Assembly (NCBI RefSeq): GCF_024764775.1
Contig: NZ_JALIGC010000036.1
Location: forward strand, 124,001 to 188,000
Reading direction: 5' to 3'
From: Scandinavium manionii
Lineage (GTDB): Bacteria > Pseudomonadota > Gammaproteobacteria > Enterobacterales > Enterobacteriaceae
DNA: 64,000 nt
The position numbers and the translations under genes were made by a program. Below are positions 1 to 8,038 of this stretch, one piece after another; the stretch's first letter is position 1, and each line of letters begins with the position of its first letter. The notes beneath the pieces were generated by a model. It was not told where the DNA came from. It saw nothing but the letters and a program-made list of their open reading frames with translations, and did no database searches.

Positions 1-1
1 G

Positions 2-406
2 TTTATCGATCTGGATGATTTTAAAGCAGTGAATGACCGGTTTGGCCATCGCTGCGGTGACGAGCTTCTCATTCAGCTTAGCAAGCGCCTGCGTGACGCC
101 TGCCCGCCGGGTGCCGTCGTTGGGCGGCTGGGGGGCGATGAGTTTGTGCTGCTACTGCCGTTTTCGCTCAACAGCCTGCTTATCTGGAGCACCGCGCACA
201 ACTGTCTGCGCGCGGCGTTGACGCCGTTCGAACTGGTCAGCGGCACCGCCTCGGTAGGCGCATCGATAGGCATTAATGAAGTGCTGCACGGCGACGATTT
301 TAACGACGCGCTTCTGCGGGCTGACATCTCGATGTATCAGATTAAACACACAGGCAAAAACGGCGCGGCCATTGGGCAGACACTGATTTCCCTTTCCGCT
401 GACTGA
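2..406 (+). CDS. GGDEF-domain protein, 3' end only (probable diguanylate cyclase)
   Basis: The frame is open from the window edge, so this is the C-terminal part of a longer gene. It starts inside a GGDEF domain: a metal/nucleotide-binding FIDLDDFK segment comes first, followed by the signature RLGGDEF and the late domain block ADISMYQIKHTGKNG. Such domains make cyclic di-GMP from two GTP. The signature is intact, so activity is plausible. The RxxD inhibitory I-site expected just before the signature is not there (PGAVVG is present instead), so product inhibition by that route is unlikely. The sensory N-terminus lies outside the window and the signal cannot be guessed. Confidence 0.85.
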   Translation, partial: FIDLDDFKAVNDRFGHRCGDELLIQLSKRLRDACPPGAVVGRLGGDEFVLLLPFSLNSLLIWSTAHNCLRAALTPFELVSGTASVGASIGINEVLHGDDFNDALLRADISMYQIKHTGKNGAAIGQTLISLSAD

Positions 407-591
407 TTAGCACTCGTCGCGATAACCCACCATCATTTTGAGCATGTCCCAGCAATTGTCAGAAAGCGACCCATTCAGGAAAAGTCGTGGATTTTTCGCG
501 GGGTTCCATTGCCGCAGGTGCAATAGATTCCTCGTTATCGGCAGATCCTTGAGAATCCCTAACGTTTTGTGATTATTTTTTTGTGAAACTT

Positions 592-1479
592 TTACGTCAG
601 GTAGCGATTGAACCAGCCGAGGGTGCGTTTCCACGCCAACTCAGCCGCCGTCGGGTCATAGCGTGGAGTCGAATCATTGTGAAAACCGTGGTTCACGCCG
701 GGATAAACGTAACCTTCATACACCTTATCATTCGCTTTCAGCGCCTGTTCGTATGCGGGCCAGCCGTCAGTAATGCCTTTATCCAGCGCGGCGTAATGCA
801 ATAACAGAGGTGCCTTGATTTTCGGCACATCGGCAACCGGCGGCTGGCGACCGTAGAACGGCACCGCGCATGAAAGCTCCGGGTAGGCCACAGCCGCGGC
901 GTTGCAGACGCCACCGCCGTAGCAAAAACCGGTGATCCCGACTTTGCCCGTGGCCTGCGGATGCGTTTGCATAAACTCAATGGCGGCGAAAAAGTCGTTC
1001 ATAAGTTTGGTTGGGTCGACCTGCTGCTGTAACGCACGTCCTTCGTCGTCGTTGCCCGGATATCCGCCTACCGACGTCAGCCCGTCCGGCGCCAGGGCGA
1101 TAAACCCGGCTTTAGCGACGCGTCGCGCTACGTCCTCAATGTACGGATTCAGACCGCGATTCTCATGCACCACCACCACCGCCGGGAATTTCCCGCTTCC
1201 GCCCGTCGGAGTGACCAGATAACCGCGCACTGTGCCGTGTCCGTTCGCCGAAGGGTATTCGATGTATTCCGGTTTGATAGCCGGATCGGTGAATTCCACC
1301 TGCTCCGCCAGCGCGTAATTGGGTTTGAGCAGGTTAAATAACGCCAGCGCCGTGAGGCCACCGACGGCATATTTCCCCGCCATTTGCAGGAATTCACGCT
1401 TGGTGATTTTGCCGTGAGCGTAGTAATCGTAGTAATCCAGCAACGCCTGTGGAAAGTCCTTCGCCGTTAGTCGGGTCAT
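592..1479 (-). CDS. yghX: YghX-type dienelactone hydrolase family protein
   Basis: An alpha/beta hydrolase of 295 residues in the dienelactone hydrolase family. The nucleophile elbow GFCYGGG places Cys186 at the catalytic position; Asp233 (ALDKG) and His264 (GVNHGFH) complete a Cys-Asp-His triad. The N-terminus has a hydrophobic stretch (about residues 35-50) after KITKREFLQMAG, which looks like a Tat-like leader without the twin arginines, so export is uncertain. It is divergent from gpr as in E. coli, where the K-12 yghX copy is broken; this copy is full length. The natural substrate is not known. The start is the ATG preceded by a GGGAGAA ribosome binding site. Confidence 0.88.
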   Translation of the reverse strand: MTRLTAKDFPQALLDYYDYYAHGKITKREFLQMAGKYAVGGLTALALFNLLKPNYALAEQVEFTDPAIKPEYIEYPSANGHGTVRGYLVTPTGGSGKFPAVVVVHENRGLNPYIEDVARRVAKAGFIALAPDGLTSVGGYPGNDDEGRALQQQVDPTKLMNDFFAAIEFMQTHPQATGKVGITGFCYGGGVCNAAAVAYPELSCAVPFYGRQPPVADVPKIKAPLLLHYAALDKGITDGWPAYEQALKANDKVYEGYVYPGVNHGFHNDSTPRYDPTAAELAWKRTLGWFNRYLT

Positions 1480-1590
1480 CGGGGTTCTCCCTTATTAATC
1501 GTCAGCAGTGTGATCGCCCGAACTTACCGGAACATTTTCAGGCGCTAGTATAGAAACGTCGTTTCAAAATATAGACCAGAAGGAGCTTCC

Positions 1591-2631
1591 ATGTCCTGGC
1601 TCGCCAGTTCCGAACGTTATCAACAGATGCAGTATCGCTATTGTGGCAACAGCGGGTTGCAGCTTCCCGCGTTATCGCTGGGGTTGTGGCACAATTTTGG
1701 TCACATTCAGTCGCTCGATTCCCAACGCGCACTGCTGCGTAAAGCCTTTGATTTAGGCATTACCCATTTTGACCTCGCCAACAACTACGGGCCGCCGCCG
1801 GGCAGCGCCGAGGAGAACTTTGGTCGTCTGCTGCGTGAAGATTTCGCCGCCTGGCGCGATGAACTGATTATCTCTACCAAAGCGGGATACGACATGTGGC
1901 CCGGCCCCTACGGCTCCGGCGGTTCGCGCAAGTATTTGCTGGCGAGCCTCGACCAAAGTCTGAAGCGCATGGGCCTGGAGTACGTCGACATTTTCTATTC
2001 TCACCGCGTCGATGAGAAAACGCCGATGGAAGAAACCGCTGCGGCGCTGGCTCAGGCGGTGCAGAGCGGCAAGGCGCTGTATATCGGCATCTCGTCGTAT
2101 TCCACCGAGCGCACTCAGCAAATGGTGGGTCTGCTGCGCGAGTGGAAAATCCCGCTACTGATTCATCAGCCTTCGTACAACCTGCTGAACCGCTGGGTGG
2201 ATAACACCGGGCTGCTGGATACGCTGGAAAATAACGGCGTCGGCTGCATCGCCTTTACGCCGCTGGCGCAGGGTCTGCTGACGGGTAAATACCTGAACGG
2301 GATCCCGGACGGGTCGCGGATGCAGACTGAAGGCAAGAAAGCGCGCGGGCTGACGGAAAATATGCTCAGCGAGAGTAATTTGCAGAGCTTGCGTCTGTTG
2401 CAGGAAATGGCGCAGTCACGCGGGCAAAGCATGGCGCAAATGGCGCTGAGCTGGCTGCTGAAGGACAACCGGGTGACGTCGGTGCTGATTGGCGCGAGCC
2501 GCCCGGAGCAGCTGGAGGAGAACGTACAGGCGCTGAATAATCTGACCTTTACGCCGCAGGAGCTGGCGCAGATTGACCAGCACGTGGCGGACGGGCAACT
2601 GAATCTTTGGCAGGCGTCGTCGGATAAGTAA
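1591..2631 (+). CDS. gpr: L-glyceraldehyde 3-phosphate reductase (aldo-keto reductase)
   Basis: A 346-residue aldo-keto reductase very close to E. coli YghZ/Gpr over its whole length. The family reduces L-glyceraldehyde 3-phosphate and other aldehydes such as methylglyoxal with NADPH in the cytoplasm. The catalytic tetrad is visible: Asp61 and Tyr66 (FDLANNYG), Lys97 (STKAGYD) and His138 (YSHRVD). The C-terminal IGASRPEQLEENV segment binds the adenosine phosphate. The start has AGAAGGAG a few bases upstream. It is divergent from yghX and forms one of three aldehyde-reducing genes in this window, with yqhD and dkgA. Confidence 0.96.
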   Translation: MSWLASSERYQQMQYRYCGNSGLQLPALSLGLWHNFGHIQSLDSQRALLRKAFDLGITHFDLANNYGPPPGSAEENFGRLLREDFAAWRDELIISTKAGYDMWPGPYGSGGSRKYLLASLDQSLKRMGLEYVDIFYSHRVDEKTPMEETAAALAQAVQSGKALYIGISSYSTERTQQMVGLLREWKIPLLIHQPSYNLLNRWVDNTGLLDTLENNGVGCIAFTPLAQGLLTGKYLNGIPDGSRMQTEGKKARGLTENMLSESNLQSLRLLQEMAQSRGQSMAQMALSWLLKDNRVTSVLIGASRPEQLEENVQALNNLTFTPQELAQIDQHVADGQLNLWQASSDK

Positions 2632-2662
2632 CGTGGGATGCCTGTCATCCTGTGCGGTCTTT

Positions 2663-2690
2663 GCCCCCTCTCCCTAAAGGGAGAGAGGGC
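2663..2690. repeat. Short palindrome after gpr, possible terminator
   Basis: A 13-base arm (2663-2675) faces 2678-2690 with a two-base loop and one mismatch; the arms are CCCTCTCCCT-type. It sits between the convergent gpr and the downstream minus-strand ORF. There is no T-run, so termination is possible but unproven. A related CCCTGACCCTC palindrome lies at 7990-8031. Confidence 0.5.
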
Positions 2691-2703
2691 GATAAGACTC
2701 GCC

Positions 2704-3207
2704 CTACACTGCCAGCGGATCAACCTGTGGCCGCTGATACTCCGGCCACACCAGCGCCACCAGGTCCGGGTAAGCATGTAAACTAAATTCCCTAAAACAC
2801 TGCTGCAGGTTCAACACGTCGAGGTCACCCCGCGGGACTTTTTCCCCGTTAAGACAGCGTTTTTTTATATTGTCGTAATATTTATACACTGCCGAATTGA
2901 GATCACTGCAGCGTCGCTGGGCCTCAAATAAGCCCGCCGTAGCATTTAATTCGGTGATACTCATCCGCTTTATTGTGGCGTGAAGAAAATCAATATATTC
3001 ATGATTTACCCGCCAGTACCATATCGGTGTTATCGCGTTCATGAGCATCGAAAAATGGTCTTCACCCTCTTCTTTACTCAGCAATTTCACCTGAACAGGC
3101 AGCGTTTTTTCTTCCACCACGTCGTTTTTAAACAGACCAGAGATAACGCAAAGAATAACAACCGTCAGCAATAGCAGGGCTATCACAAAATAGATAATAC
3201 TGTTCAT
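2704..3207 (-). CDS. Membrane-anchored protein of unknown function
   Basis: I do not recognise this 167-residue protein. It opens with one strong transmembrane segment (about residues 3-24), followed by a soluble, mostly helical, cysteine-containing domain of about 140 residues with the conspicuous stretches IWYWRVNHEYIDF and FEAQRRCSDLN. The predicted topology is a single N-terminal anchor. An in-frame ATG lies 12 bases further upstream, but GGAG within its first codons sits 6 bases before the ATG at 3207, so that start is preferred. It begins an accessory block (2663-4362) where E. coli has yqhA and yghA. The next two ORFs diverge from it. Confidence 0.7.
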   Translation of the reverse strand: MNSIIYFVIALLLLTVVILCVISGLFKNDVVEEKTLPVQVKLLSKEEGEDHFSMLMNAITPIWYWRVNHEYIDFLHATIKRMSITELNATAGLFEAQRRCSDLNSAVYKYYDNIKKRCLNGEKVPRGDLDVLNLQQCFREFSLHAYPDLVALVWPEYQRPQVDPLAV

Positions 3208-3310
3208 GGTTGGCTCCATTTTTTTTGATTTTAAATTTACCCCATGATATTGTCAACGAACCTCACACCTTTATCGCCCTTATCCTGTTGAAACCAAAAG
3301 GACATCAGGC

Positions 3311-3715
3311 ATGATACCCGAGTCGCTGATTCCGGCCCGCTTTCACATTTCCGGCGCAGAGCAAAATACCGATACAGCAGAAAATAACGCTGATTTAACT
3401 CAGGGAAAGATGTCCCTCGATAATATCGCCGAAGATATATTCGCCGCGCCGGTTCGTCACGGCCAATCGCGCAATATACTGCTGGAGGAGCGTGACCGCC
3501 ATATTAAAGACCGGCTGTTTCGGGCGGTTAAAATAGAAGCATTTGTACGCGTACTCAACGACCTGCAATGGCAAGGCGAATTAGACAGCCAGGAATTAAG
3601 TCAAATTATCGCCGAATACACCGACAAAATTAATAAAGCCGGAAACGAAATTTGGCTTAATTTGATTACATGCGAAAAAGCCTCCCCTCTTTTTTATGAT
3701 TTTCAGGGCGAATAA
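3311..3715 (+). CDS. Hypothetical helical protein, first of a two-gene unit
   Basis: I do not recognise this 134-residue protein. It has no signal peptide or membrane segment. The N-terminal 45 residues look disordered, and the rest is charged and probably helical (ILLEERDRHIKDRLFRAVKIEAF, then acidic LDSQELSQIIAEY). AAGGAC lies upstream of the ATG. The stop is two bases before the next ATG, so the two genes are almost certainly co-translated and probably act together. Divergent from the membrane protein at 2704-3207. Confidence 0.65.
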   Translation: MIPESLIPARFHISGAEQNTDTAENNADLTQGKMSLDNIAEDIFAAPVRHGQSRNILLEERDRHIKDRLFRAVKIEAFVRVLNDLQWQGELDSQELSQIIAEYTDKINKAGNEIWLNLITCEKASPLFYDFQGE

Positions 3716-3717
3716 AA

Positions 3718-4149
3718 ATGAAAGAGAGTGAAGATAATAATGTCTATTTGACTTTGGACGACAGAAACAGCGACGCCGTCATTCTGAAGCATAATCTTCA
3801 GGCGCTAAAAAATGAAAAGAATGCTGTGATTGAAGAGACAGCCAAAGCGCTGGTGTCGATTCCCGCAGCGCTGGTCCGTATGAAGTGGCAGTACCGCCGG
3901 GAGATTTACGCCTTCCAGGTGAAAGAAGAGATCTACGGCGCGGCGCTGGCCGAGATAATGACCCGAAATCCGCAGCTAAAAGAGAAGATCCTCGCGCATG
4001 TTGAAGCGAGCTATCAGCATATTTTGGCCCGCGAAACCGCCACCTTGCGCCTGACGCGCAAACTCGCTGACGGTAATTGCCGCACCGCCAGCGTTAATAT
4101 TGTGGCACCGGAAGAAAACCTCCCGTCGCCAGTCGCTAAAAAAGCCTGA
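3718..4149 (+). CDS. Hypothetical helical protein, second of a two-gene unit
   Basis: I do not recognise this 143-residue protein. It is hydrophilic and likely all helical through about residue 120, with a short proline-rich lysine-ended tail (LPSPVAKKA). No membrane segment, signal peptide or enzymatic motif is visible. It follows the preceding ORF by two bases. Its stop codon touches the stop codon of the minus-strand small ORF at 4150-4362, a zero-gap convergent arrangement that suggests a compact cassette. Function cannot be assigned. Confidence 0.65.
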   Translation: MKESEDNNVYLTLDDRNSDAVILKHNLQALKNEKNAVIEETAKALVSIPAALVRMKWQYRREIYAFQVKEEIYGAALAEIMTRNPQLKEKILAHVEASYQHILARETATLRLTRKLADGNCRTASVNIVAPEENLPSPVAKKA

Positions 4150-4362
4150 TTACACCAGCCTGAAGATGGAAATCGCCGTCTTCAGCTCGCCGGTTTGTCG
4201 CTGTTGCTGCTGCGCCACCTGCATGGTCATTCCGGCCTGCTCCACCTGACGCGATCCCCGTTGCGTGCTTTCCACCGAGGCGGCAATTAGCTGACGAATG
4301 GCGGTGAGAAAAATGAGGTGGCGAGAAGAGGAAGCTGTGCTGAGTAAAGTCGCCAGGGTCAT
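4150..4362 (-). CDS. Small hypothetical protein (70 aa)
   Basis: A 70-residue ORF starting MTLATLLSTASSS and ending KTAISIFRLV, with a Gln-rich centre (MQVAQQQQRQTGE). GGGAG lies 6 bases before the ATG at 4362 and supports this start over the in-frame ATG at 4407. It is probably helical and has no clear signal or membrane segment. It is small and unrecognised, but the ribosome binding site and its abutment with the neighbouring gene favour a real gene. Confidence 0.5.
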   Translation of the reverse strand: MTLATLLSTASSSRHLIFLTAIRQLIAASVESTQRGSRQVEQAGMTMQVAQQQQRQTGELKTAISIFRLV

Positions 4363-4543
4363 ACTGGACTCCCATGCTATACAGGGGATGTTATGCCCCG
4401 TTTTCACGGTGCTTTTTTATGATGTTCCTGAATAAGCGTAGAGAGGTTTGTCGCGCCTGCCAGTGACGACCAACAAAAATGCGGGCGGCTTTCAGATGAG
4501 AAAAAACACGATACATCAGCGAGTTAACAATTTTACTTAAGGT

Positions 4544-4570
4544 ATAAAAAAACCGGCGAGAGGCCGGTTC
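4544..4570 (-). terminator. Rho-independent terminator of exbBD
   Basis: Read on the minus strand, a GC-rich stem AACCGGC/GCCGGTT with a CTCTC loop is followed directly by a run of T. It lies just beyond the exbD stop codon. Confidence 0.88.
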
Positions 4571-4588
4571 TTTCATTAATGATGCCGC

Positions 4589-5017
4589 TTATTTTTTCGC
4601 GGCGGCGTGTTCTTCACCGACCAGGCCAATTTTCAGATATCCCGCCTGATGCAGAGTATCCATCACCTTCATCATCGTCTCGTAGTTTACGGTTTTATCC
4701 GCACGGAAGAAGATGGTGGTGTCTTTCTTGCCTTCGGTCAGCGTGTTAATCGCATTCACCATGGTGTCGTCGGTTACCGGATCGTTGCCGAGGAACATAG
4801 TGTTATCCGCTTTCACCGACAGATACACCGGCTTTTCCGGACGCGGCTGCGGCTGGCTGGAGGACGCCGGCAGGTTCACTTTCACATCAACGGTCGCCAG
4901 CGGAGCCGCCACCATGAAGATGATCAGCAGTACCAACATGACATCGATAAACGGCGTCACGTTGATTTCATGCATTTCGCCGTTATCGTCCAGATTTTCG
5001 TTTAGACGCATTGCCAT
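4589..5017 (-). CDS. exbD: TonB-system proton channel subunit ExbD
   Basis: A 142-residue inner-membrane protein that with ExbB harvests the proton gradient to energise TonB for uptake of siderophores and vitamin B12. It has one transmembrane helix (about residues 22-42) carrying the essential Asp25 (TPFIDVMLVL), then a periplasmic domain. It matches E. coli ExbD throughout. The ExbB stop lies just upstream on the same strand, and a terminator follows. It shares the Fur-type site of exbB. Confidence 0.97.
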   Translation of the reverse strand: MAMRLNENLDDNGEMHEINVTPFIDVMLVLLIIFMVAAPLATVDVKVNLPASSSQPQPRPEKPVYLSVKADNTMFLGNDPVTDDTMVNAINTLTEGKKDTTIFFRADKTVNYETMMKVMDTLHQAGYLKIGLVGEEHAAAKK

Positions 5018-5023
5018 TGGTTA

Positions 5024-5755
5024 TCACCCTACCCGTAATTTCTGGGCGGTACGCACCGGCTGAGCGCCGCTGTTGTTCAGGTCAAGGTCACGGCTTTGCA
5101 GCAGCAGAACCTGCGCCGCCACATCACCGAGCAGCGCTTTGTGGCTGCCAATCATGCGGGCGAAAATGTTGTAGATAACCACGGCAGGGATGGCGGCGAA
5201 CAGGCCAATGGCGGTCGCCAACAGCGCTTCTGCGATACCCGGCGCGACAACGGCCAGGTTAGTGGTCTGGGTCTGGGCGATACCGATGAAGCTGTTCATG
5301 ATGCCCCATACGGTGCCGAACAGACCGATAAACGGTGAAATCGCACCGATTGTTGCCAGATAACCGTTACCACGACCCATATGACGACCGGCGGCAGCGA
5401 CGCGGCGCTCCAGACGGAAACCGGTACGTTCTTTAATACCTTCGTTGTCTTCGGCACCTTCAGAAAGTTCCAGTTCGTTCTGCGCTTCGTTCAGCAACTG
5501 AAGGCTGAGGCTTTTCGCCGGGAATGCGGTGGCAATTTCGCTGGCCTGATTCAAAGAGCGGGCTTCGCCCAGCTGCTGCTGCTCACGCTTGAGGCGGCGT
5601 TTTTGCGACAGCAGTTCGGTACTTTTGCTGAAGAAAATTGCCCAGGTGACAACCGATGCCAGAATCAGGCCGATCATGACCACCTTAACTACGATGTCGG
5701 CATGATGATACATACCCCAAACGGAGAGATCCGCCTGCATCAAATTATTACCCAC
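5024..5755 (-). CDS. exbB: TonB-system proton channel subunit ExbB
   Basis: A 243-residue MotA/TolQ/ExbB family protein, the pentameric part of the ExbBD motor at the inner membrane. Three hydrophobic segments are visible, at about residues 22-42, 131-155 and 165-197, with the large cytoplasmic loop between the first two. The second and third carry the conserved GLFGTVWGIM and GIAEALLATAIGL motifs. First gene of exbBD, divergent from metC as in E. coli. A Fur-like site upstream fits iron control. Confidence 0.97.
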   Translation of the reverse strand: MGNNLMQADLSVWGMYHHADIVVKVVMIGLILASVVTWAIFFSKSTELLSQKRRLKREQQQLGEARSLNQASEIATAFPAKSLSLQLLNEAQNELELSEGAEDNEGIKERTGFRLERRVAAAGRHMGRGNGYLATIGAISPFIGLFGTVWGIMNSFIGIAQTQTTNLAVVAPGIAEALLATAIGLFAAIPAVVIYNIFARMIGSHKALLGDVAAQVLLLQSRDLDLNNSGAQPVRTAQKLRVG

Positions 5756-5818
5756 TCTGTATCTCCAGGATCTAAATCACAAAATCTGAGCGTAATAATA
5801 TCAAAACGTCGTCGAATT

Positions 5819-5837
5819 GATAGTCGTTCTCATTACT
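5819..5837. promoter_or_regulatory. Fur-box-like site upstream of exbB
   Basis: The 19 bases gatagtcgttctcattact match 12 of 19 positions of the Fur consensus. They lie about 65 bases before the exbB start. Iron repression of exbBD by Fur is established in E. coli. Confidence 0.7.
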
Positions 5838-5971
5838 ATTTACATATTGACGCAATCATCACTAACTTTCATTGCGCTCACGCAGTAAAAAAGGTGCTTT
5901 GCCATATTCTGGCAAAATTTTCTGCTTAATCTGTTCGCACAAGGTACAACCCGAAACAATCATGTTAGTTT

Positions 5972-5987
5972 AGACGTCCAGACGTAT
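5972..5987. promoter_or_regulatory. Tandem MetJ boxes upstream of metC
   Basis: Two adjacent 8-mers, agacgtcc and agacgtat, each match the met box AGACGTCT closely. They end about 20 bases before the metC start. MetJ with S-adenosylmethionine represses methionine genes through such tandem sites. Confidence 0.88.
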
Positions 5988-6006
5988 AAAAACAGGTAAC
6001 AAAAAC

Positions 6007-7194
6007 ATGTCCAAAGAACAACTTGATACCGTGCTGGTGAATGCTGGCCGCAGTAAAAAATACACCCAGGGTTCGGTGAACAGCGTAATTCAGCGCGCGT
6101 CATCCCTCGTTTTCGAGACCGTTGAAGCCAAGAAACAGGCCACCCGCAACCGCGCCAAAGGCGAGCTGTTTTATGGTCGTCGTGGCACCCTGACCCACTT
6201 CTCTTTGCAGGAAGCGATGTGCGAACTGGAAGGCGGCGCTGGCTGTGCTCTGTTCCCGTGCGGCGCGGCTGCAGTGGCCAACACGATTCTGGCGTTTGTC
6301 GAACAGGGCGATCACGTGCTGATGACCAACAGCGCCTACGAACCGAGCCAGGATTTCTGCACCAAAATCCTCGCCAAACTCGGCGTCACCACCGGCTGGT
6401 TCGACCCGCTTATTGGCGCCGGTATTGCCGACCTGATTCAGCCCAACACCAAAGTGGTGTTCCTGGAATCCCCGGGCTCCATCACCATGGAAGTGCATGA
6501 CGTTCCGGCCATTGTCAGCGCCGTACGCAGCAAAGCGCCTGACGCCATCATCATGATCGATAACACCTGGGCCGCGGGCGTACTGTTTAAAGCACTCGAA
6601 TTTGATATCGATATTTCGATTCAGGCCGCCACCAAATACCTGATGGGCCATTCCGATGGCATGATTGGCACCGCCGTTTCCAATGCTCGCTGCTGGGATC
6701 AGCTACGCGAAAACGCCTATCTGATGGGGCAAATGGTGGATGCCGATACCGCGTATATGACCAGCCGTGGCTTGCGTACGCTCGGTGTGCGTCTGCGTCA
6801 GCATCACGAAAGCAGCCTGAAAATTGCCGAATGGCTGGCTGAGCATCCGCAGGTTGAACGCGTCAATCACCCGGCGCTACCGGGCAGTAAAGGTCATGAG
6901 TTCTGGAAACGAGACTTTACGGGCAGCAGCGGCCTGTTCTCCTTCGTGCTCAAAAAGCGCCTGAACGATAGCGAGCTGGCGGCGTATTTCGATAACTTTA
7001 CGCTGTTCAGCATGGCCTATTCCTGGGGCGGCTTCGAGTCACTTATTCTGCCGACGCAGCCAGAGCAGCTGGCGGACATTCGCCCCAACGGCAAGCCAGA
7101 CTTCAGCGGCACGCTGATTCGTTTGCACATTGGTTTAGAGAATGTTGACGATCTTCTTGTGGATTTATCGGCCGGTTTCGAGCGCATCGCGTAA
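6007..7194 (+). CDS. metC: Cystathionine beta-lyase
   Basis: A 395-residue PLP enzyme that splits cystathionine into homocysteine, pyruvate and ammonia in methionine synthesis. The PLP-binding Lys210 lies in SIQAATKYLMGHSD, with Asp185 (MIDNTW) and Tyr111 at the cofactor. It aligns with E. coli MetC without gaps. MetJ boxes lie immediately upstream, supporting repression by methionine. Transcribed away from exbBD. Confidence 0.97.
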   Translation: MSKEQLDTVLVNAGRSKKYTQGSVNSVIQRASSLVFETVEAKKQATRNRAKGELFYGRRGTLTHFSLQEAMCELEGGAGCALFPCGAAAVANTILAFVEQGDHVLMTNSAYEPSQDFCTKILAKLGVTTGWFDPLIGAGIADLIQPNTKVVFLESPGSITMEVHDVPAIVSAVRSKAPDAIIMIDNTWAAGVLFKALEFDIDISIQAATKYLMGHSDGMIGTAVSNARCWDQLRENAYLMGQMVDADTAYMTSRGLRTLGVRLRQHHESSLKIAEWLAEHPQVERVNHPALPGSKGHEFWKRDFTGSSGLFSFVLKKRLNDSELAAYFDNFTLFSMAYSWGGFESLILPTQPEQLADIRPNGKPDFSGTLIRLHIGLENVDDLLVDLSAGFERIA

Positions 7195-7327
7195 AGTAGC
7201 AACCTGATGGACACAATTTCAGACAGTCCCTGCAAAAACTGCCGGAATTGTTGCGCCTGGAATCAAGGCATCCCGGGCAATTCAGGAGTACAATACACTC
7301 AGAAAATGTCAGTCCACAGGAAAGTCC

Positions 7328-7987
7328 ATGGTTGTTATCCAGGAGATTGCCGCCGCACTCTGGCAGCATGATTTTGCCGCGCTGGCGGATCCCCACGTTG
7401 TGGGTATTGTTTATCTGGTGATGTTCGCCACGCTGTTTTTAGAAAACGGCCTGCTGCCCGCGTCTTTCTTGCCGGGAGATAGCCTGTTGCTGCTCGCCGG
7501 TGCGCTGATCGCCAAAGGCGTGATGGATTTTGTGCCGACCCTCGCTATTCTGACCGCCGCCGCCAGTCTCGGCTGCTGGCTGAGCTACATTCAGGGCCGT
7601 TGGTTAGGCAACACTAAAGTGGTGAAAGGCTGGCTGGCGCAGCTGCCGGACAAATATCACGACCGCGCAACCTGCATGTTTGACCGCCACGGGCTGCTGG
7701 CGCTGCTTGCCGGGCGTTTCCTGGCATTCGTTCGAACCCTGCTGCCAACGATGGCAGGCATTTCCGGTTTGTCTAACCGCCGCTTCCAGATTTTCAACTG
7801 GCTGAGCGCCGTGCTGTGGGTCGGTGTGGTGACGGGCTTCGGCTATGCGCTGAGCATGATCCCATTCGTTAAACGCCACGAAGATCAGGTGATGACATTC
7901 CTGATGATCCTGCCTATTTTCCTGCTGATTGTGGGTTTACTGGGCACGGTGATTGTGGTGATTAAGAAGAAGTATTGTAGCGCCTGA
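7328..7987 (+). CDS. yghB: DedA family inner-membrane protein YghB
   Basis: A 219-residue polytopic protein of the DedA (VTT) superfamily, needed with its paralogue YqjA for normal envelope lipid handling, proton-gradient homeostasis and cell division in E. coli. The conserved block GRFLAFVRTLLPTMAGISG and the proline-containing re-entrant EN.LLPASFLPGDSLL region are present. Several hydrophobic segments span the protein. It lies downstream of metC, as in E. coli, with its own GGAAAG ribosome binding site. Confidence 0.95.
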   Translation: MVVIQEIAAALWQHDFAALADPHVVGIVYLVMFATLFLENGLLPASFLPGDSLLLLAGALIAKGVMDFVPTLAILTAAASLGCWLSYIQGRWLGNTKVVKGWLAQLPDKYHDRATCMFDRHGLLALLAGRFLAFVRTLLPTMAGISGLSNRRFQIFNWLSAVLWVGVVTGFGYALSMIPFVKRHEDQVMTFLMILPIFLLIVGLLGTVIVVIKKKYCSA

Positions 7988-7989
7988 TT

Positions 7990-8031
7990 TCTCCCCTGAC
8001 CCTCTATCCAAAGGGACGAGGGTCAGGGAGA
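7990..8031. terminator. Inverted repeat between convergent yghB and yqhC
   Basis: A 15-base arm (7990-8004) pairs with 8018-8031 with one bulged base, forming a CCCTGACCCTC/GAGGGTCAGGG stem. It fills the gap between two convergent genes and probably terminates both, although no long T-run follows. Confidence 0.55.
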
Positions 8032-8038
8032 AGACAAA

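Noticed and set aside
4391..4576. Possible 61-residue protein upstream of exbD on the minus strand
   Set aside because: It overlaps the exbD terminator hairpin and has no ribosome binding site; basic composition arises from the palindrome and flanks.
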